DNA from: CAYVQE01 sp964633205
GTDB lineage: Bacteria; Myxococcota; B64-G9
Direction: 5' to 3'
Assembly: GCA_964633205.1 (NCBI GenBank)
Contig: CAZWFN010000094.1
Coordinates: 1 to 25,261, forward strand
DNA length: 25,261 nucleotides
Under the pieces are notes generated by a model. It made no database searches. It was not told the origin of the DNA and saw only the letters and a list, made by a program, of their open reading frames with translations. Position numbers and translations under genes: made by a program. Positions 1-6,125 of this stretch are shown here, one piece after another. How positions within the stretch are numbered: the stretch's first letter is position 1; the number at the start of each line of letters is the position of its first letter.

Positions 1-98
1 AGGCGAAGGCGGCGAGGGTGGGGGGTCCGGGCCGCTGGCGCAGCGTCGCCCCCCAGCCGGCCTGGCGCAGGCGCTGCACCCATGCTATCGTTCCGCAC

Positions 99-224
99 AT
101 GCCATATCAGAACAATGGGCAGGCAGCCGAACGCAGCCGTGGCAGCCTGGCCGACACCATCAGGGCAGCGTTTGGTCTCCTGTTGCTCGCGGCCGGTGGG
201 CTGTTGCTGATCGCTGATCTCTGA
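99..224 (+). CDS. Small hydrophobic hypothetical protein
   Basis: A possible 41-residue protein. An N-terminal polar part of about 22 residues is followed by one hydrophobic stretch (AAFGLLLLAAGGLLLIADL) long enough for a single membrane helix, with the stop straight after it. An in-frame upstream extension to position 18 is Arg/Pro-rich and looks non-coding, so the ATG at 99 is preferred. No clear Shine-Dalgarno is visible. It lies between the window edge and the 3' end of the PIN toxin gene. No family is recognised. The composition could be chance in GC-rich DNA, so this is a weak call. Confidence 0.28.
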   Translation: MPYQNNGQAAERSRGSLADTIRAAFGLLLLAAGGLLLIADL

Positions 225-254
225 GGTCCATGACCCATGGTCGTCATCGACCAC

Positions 255-274
255 AAGTGCCGGTGTCTCACACC
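255..274 (+). repeat. REP-like dispersed repeat, diverged single copy
   Basis: This stretch is AAGTGCCGGTGTCTCACACC. It matches the core of the 29-mer repeated in inverted orientation at 20518-20546 and 20594-20622, except for one base (GTCTCACACC here, GTCTGACACC there). The element covers the stop codon (268-270) of the PIN toxin gene on the minus strand, so the last codons of that gene come from the repeat. Seen directly; its identity as a REP is inferred from the partly palindromic core GGTGTCTGACACC and the dispersed copies. Confidence 0.6.
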
Positions 275-675
275 CCGGCGACGACGGGTAGGCCCTTGAA
301 GACCTTGCGGTAGAATCCCCGGTCGCGGGTGAGCAGGCGGTTGCACTGAACCAGGGCGTGGCCGCCGATCAGAAAGTCAGCTACGATTCTCTCCCGCTTG
401 TTCTGCTTACGCCGGTAGCTGTACCAGCGCCTGGCCGCCTCCAGCGCAGCCTCACGGTTCATGGGCGAAAACGCGATCCCCAATTGCTGCAGGATCTCCG
501 TCAGCTCCCCGATATCAGCCCCGTAGGCCGTGGCCACCTCGGCCCAGACCACCTCGCAGCCGACGAGAGCGCCTTCACGCATGCAGCGCTTCAGCGAATC
601 CCTGGACGCGGGTCCATGCACAGGGTCCGGTTCGAGGACGTCGATCAAAATATTGGTGTCCACCGCCGTGATCAC
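268..675 (-). CDS. vapC: PIN-domain ribonuclease toxin (VapC-type)
   Basis: A 135-residue PIN-domain protein, the usual size for a VapC toxin. The acidic residues that bind the metal are visible: Asp6 in the N-terminal AVDTNILID motif, Glu46 in VVWAEVATAY, Asp100 in IVADFLIGGHA and Asp118 in LLTRDRGFY. Family knowledge: VapC toxins are Mg-dependent RNases that cut tRNA or rRNA and are held inactive by their partner. The start is GTG at 673-675 and overlaps the antitoxin stop by 4 bp (GTGA), so translation is probably coupled. The module is expected to be repressed by the antitoxin or complex at the upstream palindrome. The stop codon sits inside a REP-like repeat, which may have replaced the original end of the gene. 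All four acidic residues are present, so the toxin looks intact. Confidence 0.9.
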   Translation of the reverse strand: MITAVDTNILIDVLEPDPVHGPASRDSLKRCMREGALVGCEVVWAEVATAYGADIGELTEILQQLGIAFSPMNREAALEAARRWYSYRRKQNKRERIVADFLIGGHALVQCNRLLTRDRGFYRKVFKGLPVVAGV

Positions 676-893
676 GGCTCGCCCCGCAACTCATCGATAA
701 TCGCATCGGTCGAGCGCCCCTTGCCCAACGCACCGTAAACCCGATCCACCACATCGGCCGACTCCTCTTTTTCCACCACCAGCCGGCCCTCGTCTTCACG
801 GAACTCCAGCACCGTACCGGGGCGGATGCCCAGCCGCTCGCGCAAGCGTTTCGGGATCGTGACCTGACCTCGCTCAGCGACCTTGGCTTTCAT
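672..893 (-). CDS. vapB: AbrB/MazE-type antitoxin (VapB-like)
   Basis: A 73-residue protein with a swapped-hairpin AbrB-type DNA-binding domain at residues 1-45. It contains the typical GQVTIPKRLRERLGIRPG signature, then a strand (LEFREDEGRLVVEK) and an acidic, helical C-terminus that would wrap the toxin. The start at 891-893 is chosen because GGAAGGAG lies about 6 bases upstream; an in-frame ATG 27 bases further up has no ribosome site. It is the first gene of a two-gene operon and overlaps the PIN toxin by 4 bp. Family knowledge: such antitoxins neutralise the toxin and repress their own promoter. The palindrome at 940-956 across the -35 box is the obvious operator. The VapB label rests mainly on the PIN partner. 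Confidence 0.9.
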   Translation of the reverse strand: MKAKVAERGQVTIPKRLRERLGIRPGTVLEFREDEGRLVVEKEESADVVDRVYGALGKGRSTDAIIDELRGEP

Positions 894-922
894 ATTGACT
901 CCTTCCGACAAAGCTACCATGA

Positions 923-956
923 ATAATACAACATGTTTTCATACTTGGCAAGTATG
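923..956 (-). promoter_or_regulatory. Promoter and palindromic operator of the PIN toxin-antitoxin operon
   Basis: On the minus strand, TTGCCA (946-951) and TATTAT (923-928) are separated by exactly 17 bp, which is a good sigma70-type promoter. The predicted start is near 916, about 20 bases before the antitoxin ATG. The perfect palindrome CATACTTG-G-CAAGTATG (940-956) covers the -35 box. A second short palindrome, AACATGTT (930-937), sits in the spacer. The arrangement fits autorepression by an AbrB-type antitoxin. The sequence is seen directly; the regulation is inferred. Confidence 0.65.
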
Positions 957-994
957 TTCCGCTTGAGTTCGGAGGCCCTGAGCCACGGTATCCA

Positions 995-1023
995 TTGACT
1001 GGAGCAGGGCATTTTGCTAGTTT
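995..1023 (+). promoter_or_regulatory. Possible promoter of the RHH-GNAT operon
   Basis: TTGACT (995-1000), a 17-bp spacer and TAGTTT (1018-1023) form a moderate sigma70-type promoter reading towards the antitoxin at 1178. The 9-mer TTTTGCTAG occurs at 1012-1020, over the -10 region, and again at 1042-1050, 30 bp downstream. This is the kind of direct repeat a ribbon-helix-helix repressor could bind. The leader before the ATG would be about 150 nt, which is long, so the true promoter may lie closer to the gene. Confidence 0.3.
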
Positions 1024-1177
1024 TTAAATGCTTGGCCGTGTTTTTGCTAGGCGCTTGCTGATGACCGATCGACAACACGTTGGGCGAAACGGATGCAAGC
1101 ACAAAAGAGCGGGCACGATCAAGCCAACCCCCGGCGCACGCCAAGTCTTGCGTCGGGTACAGGAACTGGAGCAGGTC

Positions 1178-1453
1178 ATGAGCGACCAATCACAGATCTC
1201 GGCCACCATCTCCAAGGCCACCAAAAACCAGCTCGACCGTTTCACGGAGAGCCACGGGCTCAAGAAGAACCATGTGGTCGAGCAGGCGCTGCTCTACTTC
1301 ATGGCGGCCCGCAAGGAGCTGCCGGACGAGGCCCTGGTTCCCGCGCGCCTGGTGGTGGGCGATGAGTCCTTCGACCGCATCGTCGAGCAGTTGGAGAGCC
1401 CGCCGGCGCCGACGGCGGCCTTGCGCGAGCTGATGCGTGACAAGGGCGATTGA
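1178..1453 (+). CDS. Ribbon-helix-helix antitoxin (DUF1778/TacA-like)
   Basis: A 91-residue protein. Residues 1-45 (SDQSQISATISKATKNQLDR and the following helices) look like a ribbon-helix-helix DNA-binding domain. The C-terminus, with ESFDRIVEQL and PTAALRELMR, has the Phe/Leu/Pro pattern of the toxin-wrapping tail of DUF1778 antitoxins. The ATG at 1178 is chosen because the protein begins at the RHH strand and GGAGCAGG precedes it; the open frame reaches back to 1028 but that part resembles no known domain. The gene overlaps the GNAT toxin by 17 nt. Family knowledge: TacA, AtaR and KacA antitoxins pair with tRNA-acetylating GNAT toxins, and the complex represses its own operon. Confidence 0.85.
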   Translation: MSDQSQISATISKATKNQLDRFTESHGLKKNHVVEQALLYFMAARKELPDEALVPARLVVGDESFDRIVEQLESPPAPTAALRELMRDKGD

Positions 1454-1976
1454 AATCCGCCCGCTCACCCGAGACGACGACCGCAGCGCGTTTTCCTGCG
1501 GCCAGGACGATCTCGATCGCTTCTTCGAGCACTACGCCGGGCAGAACCAGTTCAAGCTGCATCTGGCGGTGACCTACGTCGCCGTGGTTGGCAAGAGCAT
1601 CGTCGGCTTTGCCACCGTGGCGGCTTCATCCATCGAACGCGCCAGTGTCCCCGGAGCCCGTCTGCAGCGCCGGCTGCCCGCCTATCCGCTGCCGATACTG
1701 CGTCTCGCCCGGCTGGGCGTCGATCTACGGGCCCAGGGTCAGGGTATCGGAGGCGCCCTGATGCACCACGTATTGCACCTCGCCCTGGAGCAGCGCGAAC
1801 GGCTGGGTTGTGTCGGGATCGTGACCGACGCCAAGCCAGAGGCCGTGGGCTACTATCAAGACCTCGGATTCGAGATCATCGGGGATGTGCGCCAAGGTCT
1901 GCTGCATGGCGAACCGCCGTCGCTGTTTCTGGCCATGGACACCATCGCCGCGACCATCGGGGAGTCCGGAAGCTGA
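1437..1976 (+). CDS. GNAT acetyltransferase toxin (TacT/AtaT/KacT-like)
   Basis: A 179-residue GNAT-fold protein. The N-terminal FSCGQDDLDRFFEHYAGQNQ is typical of the tRNA-acetylating toxin subgroup. RAQGQGIGGALM (98-109) is the acetyl-CoA pyrophosphate-binding loop. VGYYQDLGFE (137-146) carries the Tyr139/Tyr140 pair at the position of the essential tyrosine of TacT. Family knowledge: these toxins acetylate the amino group of aminoacyl-tRNA and stop translation. The start is GTG at 1437, inside the antitoxin gene, so translation is probably coupled; no other in-frame start gives a complete N-terminal strand. The motifs are intact and the toxin is probably active. It ends 36 bp before the convergent PHA synthase gene. 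Confidence 0.87.
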   Translation: MTRAIEIRPLTRDDDRSAFSCGQDDLDRFFEHYAGQNQFKLHLAVTYVAVVGKSIVGFATVAASSIERASVPGARLQRRLPAYPLPILRLARLGVDLRAQGQGIGGALMHHVLHLALEQRERLGCVGIVTDAKPEAVGYYQDLGFEIIGDVRQGLLHGEPPSLFLAMDTIAATIGESGS

Positions 1977-2012
1977 CAAGGGCAGCTGACACCCCGTCGC
2001 CGTTCAGCCGAT

Positions 2013-3944
2013 TCACTTTTTCTTGGGCTTGCGAGCCGGCTTGCTGCCGGTCGACTTCTTGGTGCTCTTTTTCGCCGCCCGCTTCGGGCTCTTGCGGGCG
2101 CTCTTGGCGCTTCCTTTTTTCGAACTCTTGGCGGGCGTCTTGCGGCTCGTCTTCTCAGCCGTCTTCTTGGCTGTCTTCGCAGTCGTCTTCTTGCCCGTCT
2201 TCTTGCCCGTCTTCTTGCCCGTCTTCTCAGCCGCCTTCTCTGCCGTCTTCCTGGCCGTCTTCTTACCCGGTTTCCTGGCCGTCTTCTTGCTCGCCTTCTG
2301 GGGGCGCTTCTGGCTGGTCTTGGCGGAGGTCTTTCGGCGGCTTGGGCGGCGGGTTGGTTTCTCGCCGGCGGTCTGATCGCGGCCGCCGAGGAACTTGCTC
2401 ATGGTGGTCCAGTGGACGCGGGCGCGGGGGTCGATCATGATGCTGACGTGGGCGCCCTCGATGGGCACGAACTCGGTCTGCGCGGAGCCGACGCGCTCGT
2501 TGAGCACCCGGGCCGACTCCAGCGGCACGATCCAGTCGCGCTCGGCCGCCAGGTTCAGCAGCGGGCAGCGCACGTCGGCCAACCGGGCGCTGCGGCCGTG
2601 GATGGCCACCCCGGCGCCGCTGAAGCCGCCCTCGTGGAAGACCTCGCGGATGAACTTGCGAAAGACCTCGCCCGGGATGTCCACGTTCTCGTTGGCCCAG
2701 CGGTCGACCGGCAGGAACAGGCCCATCACCCGGTCATCGCCCAGGTTCTCGAGGAACATCTTCCACTTCAGCACTTCGTAGTAGGGCTTGAGCACCATGA
2801 AGGTGTAGCGGATCAGCTTGGCCGGCATGTGGCCGAACTGCTCGATGATGTCGTCGATCGGAAACAGCTCGCAGTCGGTCCACACCGCCACCACCCCGCC
2901 TTCGGCCGCGGTGGCCGGCGTGGTCAGGGTGACCATCCGGTCGACCCGCTCGGGATGCAGCGCGGCATAGAGCAAGGCCAGGTTGCCGCCGATGCAGTGG
3001 CCGAACAGCGATACCTTGTCAGCGCCGGTGCGCCGGCGGATCTGCTCGACGCAGCCGCTCAACCCGGGCTCGATGTAGTCGTCCAGCGCGGTCTGGCGAT
3101 CGCCCGGGGCCGACTCGCCCCAGTCGATCAGATAGACGTCCAGCCCGGCTGCCAGCAGGTGCTCGACGAAGGAGAAGCCCGGCACCAGATCCAGGATGTA
3201 GGGCTTGTTGATCACCGAGTAGACCAGCAGCAGCGGCGGCGCAGCCGCCGGCCGGGTGTCCGCCGGCGCCCGGTAGCGGTACAGCGCCAGCCGGCCCTGG
3301 CGGTGGATCAGCTCGCGCGGGGTCTGGCCCACCAGGGTGCGCTCCGGGTCGGCGTAGTACTCGGCGCCGTAACGCGCCTTGACCGCCAGCGCCGCCACGA
3401 AGCGGTCGACCACCTTGCGCGCCGCCGGGTCGGCCTCGCCGGCCAGCACCTGGGCGAAGGCCTGCGCCAGCGGCCCGACCTCGATGCGGAAGGCGTCGTC
3501 GGCCAGGGCGCGCAGGTCCTGCAGGTACTCGTCGACCATGCTCTCGAGCAAGCGGCTCAGCCGCTGCGGATCGCGGCGGCCCAGCGCCCCCAGCCGCTCG
3601 GCCAGCTCGGCCGGCAGCGACTCCAGCCGGCCCAGCTCGTTCTCGACCCGCTGGCTGGCCGCCCGGCCCAGCTGGCCGAAGCTCTGGCGCTGCAGCCGCT
3701 CGCCGGCCGCCTGCGGCAGATCGCGGGCGATGGCGTCGATCAGCTGGCCGATGACCCCGCCCAGCTCACCGGCCGCCCGGCCCCAGCTCTGGGCCCAGGC
3801 CGCCGGGTCGCTGGCCACGCCCGCCTGCCCGCCCAGCCGGCCCTCCAGCGCCTCGGCGAAGGACTGCATGGCCGCGGCGTAGCCCTGGGCGCCCTCGGCC
3901 CACAGCTTGCCCAGCTTGTCCAAGGGATCGTCGCTGCGGCTCAT
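2013..3944 (-). CDS. phaC: PHA synthase with class III-like core and Lys-rich histone-H1-like tail
   Basis: This 643-residue enzyme polymerises hydroxyacyl-CoA into polyhydroxyalkanoate at the granule surface. The alpha/beta-hydrolase core (about 180-520) has the lipase-like box GHCIGG with catalytic Cys317, then Asp470 (AERDWIVP) and His499 (EGAHVSIM). The Cys-Asp and Cys-His spacings (153 and 182) equal those of the Allochromatium vinosum class III enzyme (Cys149/Asp302/His331, from memory). Unlike ~355-residue class III PhaC it has a ~180-residue helical N-terminal extension. It ends in a 117-residue tail (527-643) with about 39 Lys and 11 Arg in repeats such as KKTGKKTGKK and RKTAEKAAEK. 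The tail resembles histone H1 and the DNA-binding end of phasin PhaF. The ATG at 3942-3944 overlaps the synthetase stop by 4 bp, so the two are co-translated. No separate phaE or phaR is seen. Confidence 0.93.
   Translation of the reverse strand: MSRSDDPLDKLGKLWAEGAQGYAAAMQSFAEALEGRLGGQAGVASDPAAWAQSWGRAAGELGGVIGQLIDAIARDLPQAAGERLQRQSFGQLGRAASQRVENELGRLESLPAELAERLGALGRRDPQRLSRLLESMVDEYLQDLRALADDAFRIEVGPLAQAFAQVLAGEADPAARKVVDRFVAALAVKARYGAEYYADPERTLVGQTPRELIHRQGRLALYRYRAPADTRPAAAPPLLLVYSVINKPYILDLVPGFSFVEHLLAAGLDVYLIDWGESAPGDRQTALDDYIEPGLSGCVEQIRRRTGADKVSLFGHCIGGNLALLYAALHPERVDRMVTLTTPATAAEGGVVAVWTDCELFPIDDIIEQFGHMPAKLIRYTFMVLKPYYEVLKWKMFLENLGDDRVMGLFLPVDRWANENVDIPGEVFRKFIREVFHEGGFSGAGVAIHGRSARLADVRCPLLNLAAERDWIVPLESARVLNERVGSAQTEFVPIEGAHVSIMIDPRARVHWTTMSKFLGGRDQTAGEKPTRRPSRRKTSAKTSQKRPQKASKKTARKPGKKTARKTAEKAAEKTGKKTGKKTGKKTTAKTAKKTAEKTSRKTPAKSSKKGSAKSARKSPKRAAKKSTKKSTGSKPARKPKKK
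2185..2227 (-). repeat. 12-bp tandem repeat inside the PHA synthase tail
   Basis: The unit GTCTTCTTGCCC (plus strand) is repeated 3.5 times without mismatch and encodes KKTG on the minus strand. Degenerate copies of the same Lys-Thr/Lys-Lys coding pattern extend from about 2130 to 2300. This is the hallmark of a coding low-complexity tail that can grow or shrink by slippage, so tail length probably varies between strains. Confidence 0.85.
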
Positions 3945-5458
3945 GGGCTGGCCTCCCGTAGCTGCTGCTTGTGGATCTTGCCGGCCGGGTTCTTGGGCAG
4001 CTCGGCCAGCACGGTCAGCGCCTTGGGCACCTTGAAGCGCGCCAGGTGCTGTTTGCAGTGCGCCAGCAGCACCTCGCTGTCGGGCGCACCGTCGCCGGCC
4101 GGGTCGAAGGCCACGAAGGCGTGGCCCACCTCGCCCCACTTGTCGTCCGGCACCCCGATCACGGCCGCCTCCTTGACCCCGGCGAACTGGTAGAGCACGC
4201 GCTCCACCTCGGCCGGATACACGTTCTCGCCGCCCGAGATGTACATCTCCTTCAGCCGACCGACCACCTGATGATAGCCGTCGGCGTCGCGCTTGAACAG
4301 GTCGCCGGTGGCGAACCAGCCCTCCGGGCTCAGCGCGGCCGCGGTGGCCTCGGGCCGGTTCCAGTAGCCGGCGCAGACCGTGGGCCCGCGCAGCTGCAGC
4401 TCGCCCACCTCGTCCGGGCCCACCTCGCCGCCGGTGCCGTCGACGATGCGGGTGTCGAGGTGCAGCATGGGCACGCCCACCCAGCCGGCCCGGCGGATGG
4501 CGTCGCGCTCGTCGAGCACGAAGCAGTTGGGCCCCACCTCGGTCAGGCCGTAACCCTGCTTGAACACCACCCCGCGCTCGGCAAAGGCCCGGATCAGGGG
4601 CACCGGACAGGGTGCGCCGCCGGAGATGAAAAAGCGCACCGAAGCCAGCTCGGCCGCGTCCAGCGCCGGGCTGTCGAGCATCATCTGGAACATGGTGGGC
4701 ACGGCGAACAGCACGCTGACGCCGTGGGCGCCGATGGCCTCCAGGGTCTGGGCCGGATCGAACTTGCGCGCCAGCAGCACGGTGCCGCCGCGGTGCAGCA
4801 GCGGCAGGGTGAGCACGTTCCAGCCGCCGGTGTGGAAGAAGGGCGTGTGGGTCAGGGTGACGTCGTCGTGGTGCAGGTCCCAGCCGATGGCCGTGTTGAC
4901 GGCGTTCCAGGTGATGGAGCCGTGGGTCAGCACCGCTCCCTTGGGCCGGCCGGTGGTGCCCGAGGTGTAGAGCAGCATCAGCGGGCTGTCGTCGCTCAGG
5001 CCCTCGGTGACCACCGGCTGCGTCTCGGCCGCGGCCAGCCGGGCGGCGAAGCCGCCAGCGGCCGCGTCGTCGAATCCCACCCGCAGCCCGTCCCAGCCGT
5101 CCGGCGGCAGGGCCGCCACCAGCTCGGCCACGTCGGCGCCGTAGAACAGCACCGCCGGCGCAGCGTCGCCCAGCACGAAGGCCACCTCGTCCGCCGCCAG
5201 CCGCCAGTTGACCGGCACCACCACCGCGCCCAGCTTGGCGGCGGCGAACCAGACCACCACCTGCTCCAGCCGGTTCTGGCCCAGCAGGGCCACCCGCGCG
5301 CCGCGGTCGATGCCCAGCGCGCGCAGCATGTGGGCGCAGCGGTCGGCGCGCGCATCCAGCTCGCGGTAGCTCACCCGCTCGCCGCTGTCGAGCTCGACCA
5401 GGGCCGTCTTGTCGGGCGCCAGCTGGGCCCAGTAGGCCAACCAGTTGCCGTGGATCAT
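3941..5458 (-). CDS. Acyl-CoA synthetase (AMP-forming, FadD-like)
   Basis: A 505-residue member of the ANL adenylating superfamily that activates a carboxylic acid with ATP and CoA. All core motifs are visible: P-loop YTSGTTGRPKGA (164-175), GYGLTE (302-307), GYWNRPEAT (364-372), ATGDL with Asp386, hinge GRLKEMYISGGENVYP (400-415), and the catalytic Lys494 in NPAGKIHK. The hinge sequence is typical of medium- or long-chain fatty acyl-CoA ligases; the substrate cannot be read directly. The ATG at 5456-5458 is preceded by AGGAGGAG, so an in-frame extension to 5563 is rejected. It is the first gene of an operon with PHA synthase (4-bp overlap). The likely role is supplying acyl-CoA for polymerisation, or re-activating acids released from PHA. 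Expression is likely from the TTGACA/CATAAT promoter. Confidence 0.93.
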   Translation of the reverse strand: MIHGNWLAYWAQLAPDKTALVELDSGERVSYRELDARADRCAHMLRALGIDRGARVALLGQNRLEQVVVWFAAAKLGAVVVPVNWRLAADEVAFVLGDAAPAVLFYGADVAELVAALPPDGWDGLRVGFDDAAAGGFAARLAAAETQPVVTEGLSDDSPLMLLYTSGTTGRPKGAVLTHGSITWNAVNTAIGWDLHHDDVTLTHTPFFHTGGWNVLTLPLLHRGGTVLLARKFDPAQTLEAIGAHGVSVLFAVPTMFQMMLDSPALDAAELASVRFFISGGAPCPVPLIRAFAERGVVFKQGYGLTEVGPNCFVLDERDAIRRAGWVGVPMLHLDTRIVDGTGGEVGPDEVGELQLRGPTVCAGYWNRPEATAAALSPEGWFATGDLFKRDADGYHQVVGRLKEMYISGGENVYPAEVERVLYQFAGVKEAAVIGVPDDKWGEVGHAFVAFDPAGDGAPDSEVLLAHCKQHLARFKVPKALTVLAELPKNPAGKIHKQQLREASP

Positions 5459-5498
5459 GGCTCTCCTCCTCTTCGGGTCCTCTTCGGGTTCGGCCGTC

Positions 5499-5526
5499 AT
5501 TATGCACATGCACAACAGATTGTCAA
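5499..5526 (-). promoter_or_regulatory. Promoter of the acyl-CoA synthetase-phaC operon
   Basis: On the minus strand a perfect TTGACA (5521-5526) is followed after 16 bp by CATAAT (5499-5504). The predicted start is about 35 bases upstream of the ATG at 5458, leaving room for the AGGAGGAG ribosome site. The spacer contains the direct repeat TGCACATGCACA (plus strand, 5503-5514), which may be a protein-binding site. Confidence 0.7.
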
Positions 5527-5534
5527 GCCAGAAA

Positions 5535-5545
5535 TTTGCGATTGC
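5535..5545 (-). promoter_or_regulatory. Candidate PHA operator, copy 1
   Basis: GCAATCGCAAA on the minus strand, 8 bp upstream of the -35 box of the synthetase promoter. The same 11-mer occurs on the plus strand at 5687-5697, so each divergent gene has one copy in its own sense direction. The site is part of a small inverted repeat (TTTGC-GATT-GCAAA). Known PHA regulators of the PhaR type bind TGC-rich boxes in such regions; a link to one is inference, since no regulator gene is in the window. Confidence 0.4.
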
Positions 5546-5619
5546 AAAATTCTTGGATTTCATTTTTCATGTTTTTCAATGTCTTCTGTTTATTTTTGGT
5601 GCGTCGCACAATTTTCGGC

Positions 5620-5648
5620 TTGACAGCTGGACTCTGGAGGCCTATGTT
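5620..5648 (+). promoter_or_regulatory. Promoter of the phasin-like gene
   Basis: A perfect TTGACA (5620-5625), a 17-bp spacer and TATGTT (5643-5648) make a strong sigma70-type promoter. The start is predicted near 5655, about 64 bases before the phasin ATG. The perfect palindrome GTGCG-T-CGCAC (5599-5609) lies just upstream of the -35 box and may bind a regulator. Confidence 0.7.
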
Positions 5649-5686
5649 CTGCGGCGAAGGACGCAGCGCAACAAAGGACAGTGTTC

Positions 5687-5697
5687 GCAATCGCAAA
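5687..5697 (+). promoter_or_regulatory. Candidate PHA operator, copy 2
   Basis: GCAATCGCAAA on the plus strand, in the untranslated leader about 22 bases before the phasin ATG. It is identical to copy 1 on the opposite strand upstream of the synthetase. A site downstream of the transcription start would suit a repressor, as known for PhaR control of phasin genes. The repeat is seen directly; the regulator is inferred. Confidence 0.4.
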
Positions 5698-5718
5698 CCC
5701 AAATCGAGGAGAGAGACC

Positions 5719-5997
5719 ATGACGACCAAGACCGACGCCAAGACCCAGCAGCTGCCCTACGACGCCTGGAAGAAGATGGTCGACGAGCAGCTCGGCCGCA
5801 TCGAGGACCTGTCGCAGGAGTTCGCCCGCTACCAGCAGCAGGGCATGGACCAGGCCCAAGGCGCCATCGACGAGCTGGCCACGCTGATGAAGGACTCGCT
5901 GGATCACACCGCCCAGCTGACCAACGAGTGGCGGCGCATGGCGCTGGACTCGACCCGCAAGGCGGGCGACATGATGCGCCAGAGCCTGTCCCGCTGA
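5719..5997 (+). CDS. Small phasin-like PHA granule protein
   Basis: A 92-residue, fully helical, Cys-free protein with amphipathic heptads (for example DEQLGRIEDLSQEFARYQQQ and the segment DHTAQLTNEWRRMALDSTRK). This is the pattern of phasins, which coat PHA granules. It is shorter than most PhaP proteins (about 110-190 residues), so it may be a minimal phasin or a PhaE-like helper. The ATG at 5719 is preceded by GAGGAGAGAG; the open frame reaches further up but runs through the promoter. The gene diverges from the synthetase-phaC operon and is followed by a strong hairpin, so it is probably highly expressed as a short transcript. Function rests on composition and position, not on a diagnostic motif. 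Confidence 0.7.
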   Translation: MTTKTDAKTQQLPYDAWKKMVDEQLGRIEDLSQEFARYQQQGMDQAQGAIDELATLMKDSLDHTAQLTNEWRRMALDSTRKAGDMMRQSLSR

Positions 5998-6020
5998 GCC
6001 GGGCCCGAGCACTGACACCC

Positions 6021-6048
6021 GACGGGGCGCGCCGCGGCGCGCCCCGTC
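6021..6048 (+). terminator. Strong GC hairpin after the phasin-like gene
   Basis: A perfect 13-bp inverted repeat GACGGGGCGCGCC / GGCGCGCCCCGTC with a two-base centre, starting 23 bases after the phasin stop. It is followed by TGCATTGCGTT, which is only weakly T-rich, so it may be a terminator or a 3' stabilising structure. It would lower read-through into the dehydrogenase gene and let the phasin be made in excess. Confidence 0.6.
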
Positions 6049-6125
6049 TGCATTGCGTTCGCCCCATCTCAGATGGCATGCTCGCGGCCGAGGGGCAGTC
6101 CAGGATCCAGACGGGAGATGAGCAC

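Noticed and set aside
1..79. Partial protein start on the minus strand at the left edge
   Set aside because: An open frame from a GTG at 77-79 runs off the edge, but 26 codons without a clear ribosome site cannot be told from chance.
1971..1991. AGCTGACA direct repeat after the GNAT toxin gene
   Set aside because: Only 8 bases, partly within the stop codon; no terminator or att-like structure is associated.
2412..4193. A 593-codon plus-strand frame opposite PHA synthase
   Set aside because: It is His/Gln/Arg-rich antisense of a GC-rich gene with no recognisable domain.
3945..5513. An upstream in-frame extension of the PHA synthase by more than 500 codons
   Set aside because: The extension is the shadow frame of the acyl-CoA synthetase; the synthase starts at the ATG at 3944 that overlaps the synthetase stop.
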